NCBI GenBank assembly: GCA_964634685.1
Contig: CAZWLD010000031.1
Coordinates: 1 to 27,012 of the forward strand
Origin: CAZWLD01 sp964634685
GTDB taxonomy: Bacteria > Bacillota_I > Bacilli_A > Acholeplasmatales > JAEDCM01
Length of the DNA stretch: 27,012 nucleotides
Direction: 5' to 3'
Position numbers and translations under genes: made by a program. Shown here in pieces: positions 12,955 to 21,657 of this stretch (within the stretch, counting starts at the first letter, position 1; every line of letters starts with the position of its first letter). Under the pieces are notes generated by a model. It was given only the letters and a program-made list of their open reading frames with translations, did not search any database and had not been told where the DNA came from.

Positions 12955-15687
12955 ATGCTTAAGCTTGTCAATATTGTTAAGGATTATCAAGTCGCTGATA
13001 CGACAATTAAGGCCTTAAAAGGCGTATCAATGGAGTTTCGAAAGAGCGAATTTGTATCTATTTTAGGTCAATCCGGATGTGGAAAAACCACTTTGCTTAA
13101 TATCATTGGCGGATTAGATCGTTATACAAGTGGCGATTTAATTATCAATGGTAAATCAACAAAGGATTTTAATGACCGTGATTGGGATACCTATCGCAAT
13201 CATTCCGTTGGTTTTATCTTTCAAAGTTATAATTTAATTCCCCATTTAACCGTTCTAGGAAATGTTGAATTGGCTCTTACCTTATCTGGTGTTTCCAAAG
13301 AGGAAAGAAGAAAAAAAGCCATTGAAGCCCTAACAAAGGTTGGTTTAGCTGATCAAATTGATAAAAAGCCAAATCAAATGTCCGGTGGTCAAATGCAAAG
13401 AGTTGCGATTGCAAGAGCTTTAGTTAATGATCCCGAAATTATCCTAGCTGATGAACCAACAGGAGCGTTAGACACGAAAACCAGTGTTCAAATTATGGAT
13501 ATTTTGAAGGAAATATCGAAGGATAAATTAATTATTATGGTTACCCACAATCCAGATTTGGCTAATGAATATTCAAACCGTATCATTCGTTTATTAGATG
13601 GTGAGGTCATTGATGATACGAATCCCTACAAATCAGATGAAAATCAGGTCTATGAGAAAAAAACCACCAAGAAAACCTCGATGTCCTTTTTGACAGCTCT
13701 ATCCTTGAGCTTTAAAAATTTATTAACGAAAAAAGGAAGAACAATCTTAACATCCTTTGCAGGTTCAATTGGTATCATTGGAATTGCTTTGATTTTGTCA
13801 TTATCATCAGGCTTTCAAAATTATATTGATAAGGTTCAAGAGGATACCTTATCAACCTATCCAATTTCAATCAATGCAACTTCTGTCGATTATTCCGCTG
13901 TTTTAATGGCTATGAGTGGAAAAAACAAGGTTGAAACGGATAATACAAAGGAAGAGGTCTACACGAGCAGTGTTATGATTGATATGTTCAACGCGATTTC
14001 AAATAGTGCAAGGGCCAATAATTTAAAACCATTTAAGGGCTATTTGGATAGTAATGAAGAAATTAAAGAATATACTTCATCAATTCAATACACCTATGAT
14101 ATTGATTTAAATATCTATGGTAATGATGGAACTCAATTAAATCCTAGCACGATCTTCACCGATTTAATGCTTGAGGTTATGCTAGCTAAAAACAAACAGC
14201 TTCCTCCAGAGCAGCAACAAACAGATGCGCAAATCAAAGCGATGTTTAATGCGATGCCAGTCGCAAATGGCAATTTAGATATGGGTATTTGGAGCGAAAT
14301 GCTAAGCAATCAAGAATTATTAAATTCTCAATATGATGTTATTAAAGGCTCTTGGCCAAGTAATGACGAAAATCGATATAAAGAAATTGTTTTAGTTGTG
14401 GATGAATTTAATCAGGTAAATGATTATGCATTGTATGCCCTAGGGTTAAAATCCGAGCCGACTTTAGAAGATATTGCGAATAATATGGTAAGAGATGAAA
14501 ACTATACTCTTCCAAGCTCATCGATTTCCTTTGATTCAATTATTGGAAAGACCTATAAATTAGTTTTAACACCAGATTACTATTATCAAAATGGTAAAGG
14601 CTATAGTGATATGCGCGATATTGAAGGCTTTGATGATATAAGTGTTCCTAATTCAATGCGTGATAACTTAGTAAATAATGCCGAAGAAATCAAAATCGTT
14701 GGTATTGTAAGGCCAAAAAAGGGCGTTAGTGCGACCTCCATTTCTGGTACTATCGGCTATACAGAAGAGCTAACAAAGCACATTATTGAAAAGGTAAACA
14801 ATCATCCCTTAGTTGTAAAGCAAAGGGAAAATAGTGATATAAATGTTTTAACGGGACTTCCTTTTAATGTATCAGAAAACGTCTATACTATTGATGATGT
14901 AAAAACATATATGGCTAGCAAAATGGTTGACCCAACGGAAGGGGCCTTATTTGCGGAATATATCGTTGGCGGAATGGTTTCACAATTTATGGAATCGGGT
15001 ATGACTAAAGAACAGGCTGAAGCAATAATTATCGCCAATTCAAAGGAAAACTTAGATACCTATTTTGGAACCGCAACCCTTGAAGATAATCTTGATAAAT
15101 TAAATGTTATTGATTTATCTAATCCTTCTAGTATTAGTATTTTTAGTAAGGATTTTAAAGCTAAAAAGGAAGTTGAAAGAATTATTAAGGAATATAATGC
15201 TCAAGTCACCGATGAGGCTGATGAAATCACCTATTCTGATTATATCGGCTTAATGATGTCAAGTGTTAGTGTCATCATTGATGCGATAAGCTATGTCTTA
15301 ATCGGCTTTGTATCAATAAGCTTAGTTGTTTCATCAATTATGATTGGAATTATCACCTATATAAGCGTTTTAGAAAGAACCAAGGAAATTGGTGTTCTCC
15401 GTTCAATTGGAGCCTCCAAGAAGGATATTTCCCGTGTTTTCAATGCTGAAACCTTGATTGTTGGATTTACAGCCGGAATGATTGGTATTATTGTCACAAT
15501 CCTTCTTAATATTCCAACTAGCTTAATTATTAACGCTTTAACAGGTATTCCTAATGTCGCCTCTCTTCCATGGCTTGGTGGCGTAATCTTAGTCTTAATT
15601 AGTATGTTCTTGACTTTGATTGCTGGTTTAATTCCATCAAGATTAGCTGCAAAAAAGGATCCTGTCATTGCTTTAAGAACAGAATAG
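12955..15687 (+). CDS. ABC transporter, ATP-binding domain fused to an FtsX/MacB-type permease
   Basis: The 910-residue fusion starts with a complete ATPase: Walker A GQSGCGKT (38-45), signature MSGGQMQR (about 142), Walker B IILADEPTGALD (about 162) and H-loop MVTHNP (about 196). A first membrane segment is at about 270-287 (GSIGIIGIALILSLSSGF). A large extracellular domain of about 490 residues follows, then three C-terminal membrane segments (about 776-803, 831-862, 871-896) with the FtsX-type loop VLERTKEIGVLRSIGASKKD. This is the MacB/LolCDE topology, in which the pump moves a substrate outside the membrane or signals by shape change. Substrates may be lipoproteins, peptides or antimicrobial compounds; none can be named. 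TATAAT at 12917-12922 is a likely -10. ATG 12955 follows GAGAGTGA. No accessory protein or two-component system is adjacent. Confidence 0.88.
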   Translation: MLKLVNIVKDYQVADTTIKALKGVSMEFRKSEFVSILGQSGCGKTTLLNIIGGLDRYTSGDLIINGKSTKDFNDRDWDTYRNHSVGFIFQSYNLIPHLTVLGNVELALTLSGVSKEERRKKAIEALTKVGLADQIDKKPNQMSGGQMQRVAIARALVNDPEIILADEPTGALDTKTSVQIMDILKEISKDKLIIMVTHNPDLANEYSNRIIRLLDGEVIDDTNPYKSDENQVYEKKTTKKTSMSFLTALSLSFKNLLTKKGRTILTSFAGSIGIIGIALILSLSSGFQNYIDKVQEDTLSTYPISINATSVDYSAVLMAMSGKNKVETDNTKEEVYTSSVMIDMFNAISNSARANNLKPFKGYLDSNEEIKEYTSSIQYTYDIDLNIYGNDGTQLNPSTIFTDLMLEVMLAKNKQLPPEQQQTDAQIKAMFNAMPVANGNLDMGIWSEMLSNQELLNSQYDVIKGSWPSNDENRYKEIVLVVDEFNQVNDYALYALGLKSEPTLEDIANNMVRDENYTLPSSSISFDSIIGKTYKLVLTPDYYYQNGKGYSDMRDIEGFDDISVPNSMRDNLVNNAEEIKIVGIVRPKKGVSATSISGTIGYTEELTKHIIEKVNNHPLVVKQRENSDINVLTGLPFNVSENVYTIDDVKTYMASKMVDPTEGALFAEYIVGGMVSQFMESGMTKEQAEAIIIANSKENLDTYFGTATLEDNLDKLNVIDLSNPSSISIFSKDFKAKKEVERIIKEYNAQVTDEADEITYSDYIGLMMSSVSVIIDAISYVLIGFVSISLVVSSIMIGIITYISVLERTKEIGVLRSIGASKKDISRVFNAETLIVGFTAGMIGIIVTILLNIPTSLIINALTGIPNVASLPWLGGVILVLISMFLTLIAGLIPSRLAAKKDPVIALRTE

Positions 15688-15693
15688 ATAAAA

Positions 15694-15719
15694 TTGACTG
15701 CATTTTGCGGTCTTTTTTT
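15694..15719 (+). terminator. Terminator of the ABC transporter gene
   Basis: GACTGCA (15696-15702) pairs with TGCGGTC (15706-15712), one G-T pair, then seven T. Confidence 0.88.
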
Positions 15720-15802
15720 CTTTTTTTATGATTACTAAAAAAAAATAACTTTACATTACAGCTTTTTTGGAAGAAAATATAAGAGTAAAGGAGGAGATAT
15801 TC

Positions 15803-17149
15803 ATGTTAACTAATGAATACTTAAAAAATGTATACGCAGAGGTTGTAAAAAAGAATGGCAATGAGCCTGAATTCTTACAAGCTGTTTTAGAGGTTTTAGA
15901 ATCACTAGAGCCAGTTGTGGAAAAAAATAAAGAAATTGAAAAGCAAAATATCATTGCTCGTATTACTGAGCCCGAGCGTTTTGTTCAATTCCGAGTTGCA
16001 TGGATTGATGATGCTGGTAAAGTAAATGTCAATCGCGGCTATCGTGTGCAATTTAATAGCGCCATTGGACCATACAAGGGCGGACTTCGCTTTCACCCAT
16101 CAGTAAATCAATCAATCATCAAATTCCTAGGCTTCGAGCAATGCTTTAAAAATAGCCTAACTGGTCTTCCAATGGGCGGAGGAAAAGGTGGATCAGACTT
16201 TGATCCGAAAGGTAAATCGGACCGCGAAATTATGGCCTTTTGTCAAAGCTTTATGACCGAATTATATCGTCATATTGGTCCAGATACTGATGTTCCGGCT
16301 GGCGATATCGGTGTTGGTGGACGTGAGGTTGGCTATTTATTCGGTCAATACAAGCGCTTAAAAAATGAATTCACAGGCGTTTTAACTGGAAAGGGCTTGA
16401 GCTTTGGTGGATCCCTAGCTCGTACCGAAGCAACCGGATTTGGTTTGTGCTATTTCACCGAGGAAATGCTTAAAACGATGAAAAATGATTCCTTCAAAGG
16501 CCATGATGTTGTTATTTCTGGTAGTGGTAATGTGGCTATTTATGCCGCTGTTAAGGTTTATGAATTAGGGGGAAGAGTTCTTGCAATGTCGGATTCAAAC
16601 GGCTATGTTTACGATCCAAATGGCATTAATATCGATGTTATAAAGGAAATCAAAGAGGTTAAAAAGGGACGTATCAAAGAATATCTAAACTATGTTAATA
16701 CAGCTACCTACACCGAAGGCTGTAAAAATATTTGGAATGTTAAATGTGACATTGCCTTACCATGTGCAACCCAAAATGAGCTTGATTTAGAAGCTGCCAA
16801 AACCTTAGTTTCCAATGGCTGCTTTGCCGTATGCGAGGGCGCAAATATGCCAAGTACGGCCGAGGCTGCTAATTATTTTGTGGAAAACAATGTTTTATTT
16901 GGTCCTGCCAAAGCCGCAAACGCTGGTGGCGTTGCGACTAGTGGCTTAGAAATGAGTCAAAATTCGATGCGCTATTCTTGGACCTTCGAAGAGGTTGACG
17001 CTAAGCTTAAGGATATTATGACAAACATTTTCCATAATATTCACAACACAGCCATCAAATATGGTAATGAATATGATTTAATCCGTGGCGCAAATATTGC
17101 TGGATTCGAAAAAATACTAGCCGCTATGCTTGCGCAAGGAATTTATTAA
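15803..17149 (+). CDS. gdhA: Glutamate dehydrogenase, NADP-type
   Basis: The 448-residue length is that of the hexameric, usually NADP-dependent class. It interconverts 2-oxoglutarate plus ammonia and glutamate in the cytoplasm. Visible marks: GPYKGGLRFHPSVN (about 90-103), the catalytic-lysine segment PMGGGKGGSDFDPKGKSD (about 123-140), the DVPAGDIGVGGREVGY segment and the Rossmann motif GSGNVA (about 240). ATG 15803 is chosen because AAAGGAGGAG lies just upstream; the longer frame from 15767 starts inside the promoter region without a binding site. A possible promoter is TTTACA at 15750 with GAAAAT 17 nt on. It is monocistronic and its strong binding site suggests high expression. Cofactor preference is inferred from family similarity. 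Confidence 0.96.
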   Translation: MLTNEYLKNVYAEVVKKNGNEPEFLQAVLEVLESLEPVVEKNKEIEKQNIIARITEPERFVQFRVAWIDDAGKVNVNRGYRVQFNSAIGPYKGGLRFHPSVNQSIIKFLGFEQCFKNSLTGLPMGGGKGGSDFDPKGKSDREIMAFCQSFMTELYRHIGPDTDVPAGDIGVGGREVGYLFGQYKRLKNEFTGVLTGKGLSFGGSLARTEATGFGLCYFTEEMLKTMKNDSFKGHDVVISGSGNVAIYAAVKVYELGGRVLAMSDSNGYVYDPNGINIDVIKEIKEVKKGRIKEYLNYVNTATYTEGCKNIWNVKCDIALPCATQNELDLEAAKTLVSNGCFAVCEGANMPSTAEAANYFVENNVLFGPAKAANAGGVATSGLEMSQNSMRYSWTFEEVDAKLKDIMTNIFHNIHNTAIKYGNEYDLIRGANIAGFEKILAAMLAQGIY

Positions 17150-17150
17150 G

Positions 17151-17177
17151 CCGATTTTATTAAATCGGTTTTTTTTA
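17151..17177 (+). terminator. Terminator of gdhA
   Basis: CCGATTT (17151-17157) pairs with AAATCGG (17162-17168), followed by eight T. Confidence 0.93.
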
Positions 17178-17188
17178 TGCCCAAAATG

Positions 17189-17197
17189 TGCTATAAC
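17189..17197 (+). promoter_or_regulatory. Extended -10 promoter of hemW-xerD-deoB
   Basis: TGC-TATAAC at 17189-17197 leaves only about 12 nt of leader before the hemW start, so the mRNA would begin right at the AGGTGAT binding site. The -35 falls in the gdhA terminator and is not recognisable. Confidence 0.45.
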
Positions 17198-17214
17198 TAT
17201 ATTAGGTGATTTCG

Positions 17215-18294
17215 ATGCTTGGCTTATACATTCATATTCCCTTTTGTCAAAGCATTTGTAGCTATTGTGATTTTCCAAAATTCATGGCTACAGGTGAAAA
17301 AAAACGGCTCTATGTTGATAAATTAATAACTGATTTGGATAAAATACCTTCGGATGTCGATACTATTTATATCGGCGGAGGAACGCCTAATTCCTTAGAT
17401 GATTGGGAATTAGAAAGACTTTTTCAAGCCCTCATCCGCTTTAATCCGCTAGAATTTACAGTAGAAATCAACCCTGAGCTTTTAACGCCAAGCCAAGCCA
17501 AGCTCTTTGCCAAATATCATATCAATCGAATTAGCATGGGAGTTCAAAGCTTTAACGAGTCTTTGTTAAAAAAAATAGGTCGTAAGCATCATTACGAGGA
17601 TATCAAAAAAGCGGTTGAGCTTTTAAAACAGGAAGGAATATCTAATATCAATGTTGATTTGATTTATGCCATTCCTTCCGAAGGATTAGATGATGTCAAA
17701 AGAGATTTAGAGGAATTTTTGCGTCTAGATATTCCCCACATTTCCTTTTATTCCTTGATTTTGGAAGAAAAAACGATTCTTTATCATCAATATCAAAAGG
17801 GTGAAATCAAGCTAATTGACGAGGATTTAGAGGCTACAATGTATGAGACAATTTGTGATTTTTTAAAAAATCACGGCTTTCATCACTATGAAATCAGCAA
17901 TTTTGCTAGGCCTGGCTTTGAAAGCCTTCATAATCAAATTTATTGGCACAATGAGAAATATTATGGAGTTGGCCTTGGTGCTTCTGGCTATATTGATAAT
18001 AAGAGATATACGAATTCGAAGACCCTCAAGGGATATTTAAATAATCAATTAGACGAAATAACAGAAATTTCGAAGGATGATGCCCTAAACGAGGAATTTT
18101 TACTAGGACTACGTTTAGTTGATGGTGTTTCCATTTCTGAAATCGAAGAAAAATATCAAATTTCGCTTCAAGAGAGATTTCCTTTCCTAAGTCAGTTAGT
18201 TGATAAGAAATTATTAGAAATCAGCCAAGACCGGCTAAAATTAACCAAATTAGGCCTATTATTAGGAAATGAAGTCTTTGCTTATTTTGTTTAG
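17215..18294 (+). CDS. hemW: Heme chaperone HemW (radical SAM family)
   Basis: The 359-residue protein begins MLGLYIHIPFCQSICSYCDF, with C11, C15 and C18 forming the CX3CX2C site for the 4Fe-4S cluster. The GGGTPN motif follows near residue 60 for S-adenosylmethionine binding. HNQIYW (near 240) is the HNxxYW signature that separates HemW from the true coproporphyrinogen dehydrogenase HemN, as does the lack of the fourth close cysteine. HemW binds heme and passes it to membrane proteins. ATG 17215 follows AGGTGAT; a GTG at 17206 would lie inside that site. It is first in a tight run with xerD (11 nt gap) and deoB (1 nt gap). Confidence 0.92.
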   Translation: MLGLYIHIPFCQSICSYCDFPKFMATGEKKRLYVDKLITDLDKIPSDVDTIYIGGGTPNSLDDWELERLFQALIRFNPLEFTVEINPELLTPSQAKLFAKYHINRISMGVQSFNESLLKKIGRKHHYEDIKKAVELLKQEGISNINVDLIYAIPSEGLDDVKRDLEEFLRLDIPHISFYSLILEEKTILYHQYQKGEIKLIDEDLEATMYETICDFLKNHGFHHYEISNFARPGFESLHNQIYWHNEKYYGVGLGASGYIDNKRYTNSKTLKGYLNNQLDEITEISKDDALNEEFLLGLRLVDGVSISEIEEKYQISLQERFPFLSQLVDKKLLEISQDRLKLTKLGLLLGNEVFAYFV

Positions 18295-18305
18295 GAGGTG
18301 TTTTA

Positions 18306-19244
18306 GTGAAGGACAAGCAGGATAATTTTTTAGATAATCCGATGAATGAAGAAATTTCATCCTTTCGTTATTATCTTAAAAGAGAAAAGGGTGTGAGCCC
18401 AAATACCATTTTAGCCTACATTAGTGATATCGTTGATTATTGTAACCACCTAAATAAATATTACAAAATTACCGATGTCGCCGACATTGAAAAAAGACAC
18501 ATTCAAAATTATTTAGGCTATTTAAATAAATCAGATATTTCAAGTGCCACCTTAGCGCGAAAAACAACGGCGATTAAATGCTTTCATCATTATTTGGCAA
18601 CCGAATTTGATGAATGCAGCGATGTTGCGATCAAAATTAAAACTCCAAAAATTGATAAAAAGCTTCCTACCGTTTTAACAATTGAGGAGGTTAACAAGAT
18701 TATCGATTCCATTCCTTCGGAAACTCCAATTGATTTACGAAATAAAGCTATGATGGAAATATTATACGGATCTGGCCTAAGAATTAGTGAGCTTCTTAGC
18801 CTAACTACAAAGGACCTCCATCTCAATCAGGGCTTTATCGATATTATCGGAAAAGGAAACAAGGAACGAATCGTACCGATGAGTGAAACAAGCATTGTGG
18901 CCGTTAGAAAATATATTACCGAAGGAAGAATTCATTTTAAAAATCTTCCTGGCGATCTCTTATTTGTTAATTATGAAGGTAAGCCCTTAAGCCGTCAGGG
19001 CGCCTTTAAATTAATCAAAAAGCTTGCCTTTGATGTTGGGATTACAAAGGAAATTTCTCCTCATACCTTTAGACACAGCTTTGCAACTCATTTATTAGAA
19101 TCGGGAATGGACTTACGAATGGTCCAGGAGCTCTTAGGACATGAGGATATTTCAACAACTCAAATATACACTCATATTGAGCAATCAAAAATCAAAAATG
19201 TTTATGAAAATACGCACCCTCGTGCGATGAAGAAAGGAAGTTAA
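18306..19244 (+). CDS. xerD: Site-specific tyrosine recombinase XerD
   Basis: The 312-residue recombinase has all catalytic residues: R159 (GSGLRISEL), K183 (GKGNKER), H253 and R256 (SPHTFRHSF), H279 (LLGHED) and Y288 (TQIYTH). An N-terminal SAM-like core-binding domain covers about 17-105. Xer recombinases resolve chromosome dimers at dif. XerD rather than XerC is favoured because deoB follows, as in the Bacillus order xerD-drm. The start is a GTG at 18306 with GGAGGTG overlapping the hemW stop. No dif site is evident here. Confidence 0.88.
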   Translation: MKDKQDNFLDNPMNEEISSFRYYLKREKGVSPNTILAYISDIVDYCNHLNKYYKITDVADIEKRHIQNYLGYLNKSDISSATLARKTTAIKCFHHYLATEFDECSDVAIKIKTPKIDKKLPTVLTIEEVNKIIDSIPSETPIDLRNKAMMEILYGSGLRISELLSLTTKDLHLNQGFIDIIGKGNKERIVPMSETSIVAVRKYITEGRIHFKNLPGDLLFVNYEGKPLSRQGAFKLIKKLAFDVGITKEISPHTFRHSFATHLLESGMDLRMVQELLGHEDISTTQIYTHIEQSKIKNVYENTHPRAMKKGS

Positions 19245-19245
19245 T

Positions 19246-20418
19246 ATGTACAAAAGAATTTTTACAATCGTTATCGATTCCGTGGGCTGTGGAGCTCTTC
19301 CTGACGCTTCACGTTTTGGAGATGCCGGAACAAACACTCTGGCCCACACTGCAAATGCCAATAAAGGCCTAAAATTGCCTGTTCTAGAGGATTTAGGACT
19401 TGGGGTAATAACTGATATCGAAGGAGTTAAAAAAACATCTCCTAAAGGCTATGTTACCAAAATGGCGGAATTGTCAAATGGAAAGGACACAATGACCGGA
19501 CATTGGGAAATGATGGGCATTGAAACAAAGAGTCCCTTCATCACCTTCACGGATACGGGCTTTCCTAGTGAGCTAATGGATGAGCTAGAGAAAAAAACCG
19601 GTCATAAATTCATTGGAAATTATGCGGCTAGCGGAACTGAAATAATCAAGGAGCTTGGGGAAAGGCAGCTTGAGACGAAGGAATTAATTATTTATACATC
19701 AGCCGATTCAGTTTTACAAATCGCCGCTAATGAGGAAATCATACCTCTTGAGGAATTATACCGTGTTTGTCAAATAGCGCGAGAAATTACTATGAAAAAG
19801 GAATGGCTTTTGGGTCGTGTTATTGCTCGTCCTTTTGTTGGAACAAGCAAAGAAAATTTTAAAAGAACGACTAATCGTCATGATTATGCCGTTAAGCCTC
19901 CGAAAAAAACGGTTTTAAATTATTTACAGGAGGCTGGATATCAAACAATTTCTGTTGGAAAAATCAAAGACATTTTTGATTCTTATGGCATTAGTGAAGG
20001 AAACAAAATTACATCAACCAAAAATGGAATGGAAATTACGATGGAAATTGCCAAAAAGGATTTTACTGGTCTTTGCTTCGTCAATTTAGTGGATTTTGAT
20101 GCCTTATACGGCCATCGTCGTGACCCTAAGGGCTATGGAATGGCTCTTGAGGAATTTGATGGACTTTTAGGACAATTGATGGAGCAATTAAATGATGATG
20201 ACTTATTAATTGTAACAGCCGATCATGGAAATGATCCAACGCACACCGGTTCCGATCATACAAGAGAATATGTTCCTTTGGTTGTTTGGAATAAAAAGCT
20301 AAAGGGCGGAATTTTAGATGTTAGAAGAACATTCGCCGATTTAGGCGCAACCATAGCCGAAAATTTTAAAGTTTCCCAAACTGAAATTGGAGAAAGCTTC
20401 CTAAAGGAATTAAAATAG
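19246..20418 (+). CDS. deoB: Phosphopentomutase
   Basis: This 390-residue enzyme moves the phosphate between C1 and C5 of ribose or deoxyribose in nucleoside salvage. The metal-binding start IVIDSVGCGALPDA (about 8-21) and the C-terminal metal site TADHGNDPTHTGSDHTRE (about 324-341) are intact, and DTMTGHWEMMG (about 80-90) is typical. Length matches the family. It begins 1 nt after the xerD stop with AAAGGAAG as binding site, so it is probably translated from the same message. Confidence 0.97.
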   Translation: MYKRIFTIVIDSVGCGALPDASRFGDAGTNTLAHTANANKGLKLPVLEDLGLGVITDIEGVKKTSPKGYVTKMAELSNGKDTMTGHWEMMGIETKSPFITFTDTGFPSELMDELEKKTGHKFIGNYAASGTEIIKELGERQLETKELIIYTSADSVLQIAANEEIIPLEELYRVCQIAREITMKKEWLLGRVIARPFVGTSKENFKRTTNRHDYAVKPPKKTVLNYLQEAGYQTISVGKIKDIFDSYGISEGNKITSTKNGMEITMEIAKKDFTGLCFVNLVDFDALYGHRRDPKGYGMALEEFDGLLGQLMEQLNDDDLLIVTADHGNDPTHTGSDHTREYVPLVVWNKKLKGGILDVRRTFADLGATIAENFKVSQTEIGESFLKELK

Positions 20419-20419
20419 A

Positions 20420-20447
20420 ATCCTTGCCAAATGGCAGGGATTTTTTT
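20420..20447 (+). terminator. Terminator of the hemW-xerD-deoB operon
   Basis: ATCCTTGCCA (20420-20429) pairs with TGGCAGGGAT (20432-20441) over 10 bp with one G-T pair, followed by a T run. Confidence 0.9.
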
Positions 20448-20488
20448 CTCCAAGGTGCATTTTATTTAGTTTAATAGATTAGTATTAA

Positions 20489-20510
20489 TAGTTTTTAAAA
20501 CTAGATAAAT
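20489..20510 (-). repeat. 22-nt inverted copy of the intergenic element at 10576-10597
   Basis: The 22 bases are the exact reverse complement of 10576-10597 and contain the palindrome TAGTTTT-T-AAAACTA. Both copies lie just after a terminator. A looser relative (TATCTAGTTTTTTTAAAAA) lies after ribU at 936-954. Confidence 0.7.
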
Positions 20511-20809
20511 AATTTAAAATGAACTGCTTCATAATAAAAATATGTAAGCAATTTTTTTATATTTTTAAAATTATGTTTTAGAAAAGTATTATTGATAAAT
20601 ATATATAAAGGTGAATTTATTTAAATATAATTATTAATAAATATAGAAAGAAATCCTCCAAAGTCAAAAGCTTGGTCACAAAGTGATCCTGAAACTACAA
20701 AATCCAAAGTCAAAAATCAAAAGTAAGGAAATAAGAAAGGACAGCTTTGAAAGTAAAAAAAAGTAAAATAAAACCTAAAGTCAACTTTAATAATAACGAT
20801 TTTTAAATT

Positions 20810-20847
20810 GAACCTTGTTCATAACAAATGATGAGGTTCTTTTTTTC
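20810..20847 (+). terminator. Orphan terminator-like hairpin
   Basis: GAACCT (20810-20815) pairs with AGGTTC (20834-20839), with an inner TTGTT/AACAA helix possible, followed by TTTTTTTC. No gene precedes it, so it may end a small RNA or an extended operon transcript. Confidence 0.5.
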
Positions 20848-20910
20848 TTTTTGATTATTAGAATTTAAACTTAAAGTAACATTTAAAAAAATGAGGAATA
20901 TTTTCAGAGC

Positions 20911-21011
20911 TTGAGATGGACAATCCTCGGGACTTTTAAATTTCGATTGCTAAAAATAGCCCTAAAAAATTTCAATCGAAAAATCAAAAGTTGGTCAATT
21001 CATCATCTCGA
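20911..21011. other. Nested inverted repeats, possible structured RNA
   Basis: TTGAGATGG (20911-20919) pairs with TATCTCGA-like bases at 21003-21011 over 9 bp with two G-T pairs. Inside, TTTCGATTG (20941-20949) pairs perfectly with CAATCGAAA (20973-20981). No T tract follows on either strand, so it is not a simple terminator. Confidence 0.4.
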
Positions 21012-21056
21012 TGCCAATTTTTTAAAGATCAAATTTTGAATTCAAAAAGCTTCATT

Positions 21057-21099
21057 TTTCTTGATTTTAAGGCATTTTTTTGGCCTGAAAATCAAGAAA
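21057..21099. repeat. 12-bp perfect inverted repeat
   Basis: TTTCTTGATTTT (21057-21068) and AAAATCAAGAAA (21088-21099) are perfect inverse copies, with GGC/GCC inside the loop able to extend the stem. There is no T tract after it. Confidence 0.6.
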
Positions 21100-21333
21100 T
21101 TTAGACACCTTAGTTTTCAAGAACTAGATTTTTTGATAAATAATTATTTCAACACAATCCACATTTTCTATAAAAATAGCTCCAAATCAATGTTTTTATA
21201 TGGTTTACATAATATATATTATAGGAACAAATACAAAGATAAAAAAACTTCTCTTTTTTGAATTTAATCATGTCTATGTAATGGGTTTTATAATGAATAA
21301 GAGGCCATTTTTGTCGACAATTTATGAATAAAC

Positions 21334-21359
21334 ATAGTCGAAATAGTTCTCTTGACTAT
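21334..21359. promoter_or_regulatory. ATAGTC-N14-GACTAT site, downstream copy
   Basis: ATAGTC (21334-21339) and GACTAT (21354-21359) are separated by 14 nt and followed by GTTTAA; the wider arms pair over 10 bp (21330-21339 with 21354-21363). The same half-sites, spacing and GTTTAA tail occur at 23550-23575. The two copies flank the Fic-like/PHP operon. Confidence 0.5.
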
Positions 21360-21640
21360 GTTTAATGTATATGTAACCGATTAATTTAAAAAATTTTGTT
21401 GAAAAGAGGTGGATAAACACCCATTCAGAGGCTAAAAATCATCTTTTGACCCAGTTTTAGAAAAAATTCATCCGCTAAACATGGTCAATTCGAAAAATTG
21501 ACTCCCAAGCTTTGAGGACTGGCTTTCTTCCCCTTCCTCTTCTACTTTCTAGGGGATATGGGGGTCATTTTTGTCAGATCATTAATTTCTGTGATTTTAT
21601 AAACCTAAAGTTAAGTTTAAAAAAATTTGCCATAAAAAAA

Positions 21641-21657
21641 AGAGGACTTTATCCTCT
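21641..21657 (-). terminator. Terminator of the Fic-like/PHP operon
   Basis: On the minus strand AGAGGA-TAAAG-TCCTCT is followed by eight T. The TAA stop codon of the PHP gene (21649-21651) lies in the hairpin loop. Confidence 0.9.

Larger units (their letters stand above)
20448..21640. other. 1.2 kb intergenic region rich in inverted repeats, no credible gene
   Basis: Between convergent operons lie about 1.2 kb without a convincing coding region. The only frame over 60 codons (21061-21261, plus) starts inside a 12-bp inverted repeat, has no ribosome binding site and has A/T-driven composition. The region holds a 22-nt copy of the element at 10576, a terminator-like hairpin (20810-20847), nested inverted repeats (20911-21011), a 12-bp hairpin (21057-21099), the ATAGTC-N14-GACTAT site (21334-21359), a GTCAATT/AATTGAC hairpin (21484-21502) and a pyrimidine tract (21523-21550). 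The word AAACCTAAAGT recurs at 20771 and 21601. It could hold an unknown structured RNA or decayed mobile DNA. Confidence 0.6.

Noticed and set aside
18306..19244. Tyrosine recombinase as an integrase of a mobile element
   Set aside because: Its place between hemW and deoB, its length and its tight operon spacing mark it as housekeeping XerD.
20641..20727. Short lysine/serine-rich frame (reading ...QSDPETTKSKVKNQK) as a gene
   Set aside because: No start codon or binding site; it is produced by two copies of TCCAAAGTCAAAA in A-rich DNA.
21061..21261. Plus-strand 66-codon frame as a gene
   Set aside because: It begins inside a perfect 12-bp inverted repeat, has no ribosome binding site, and its composition follows the A/T bias.
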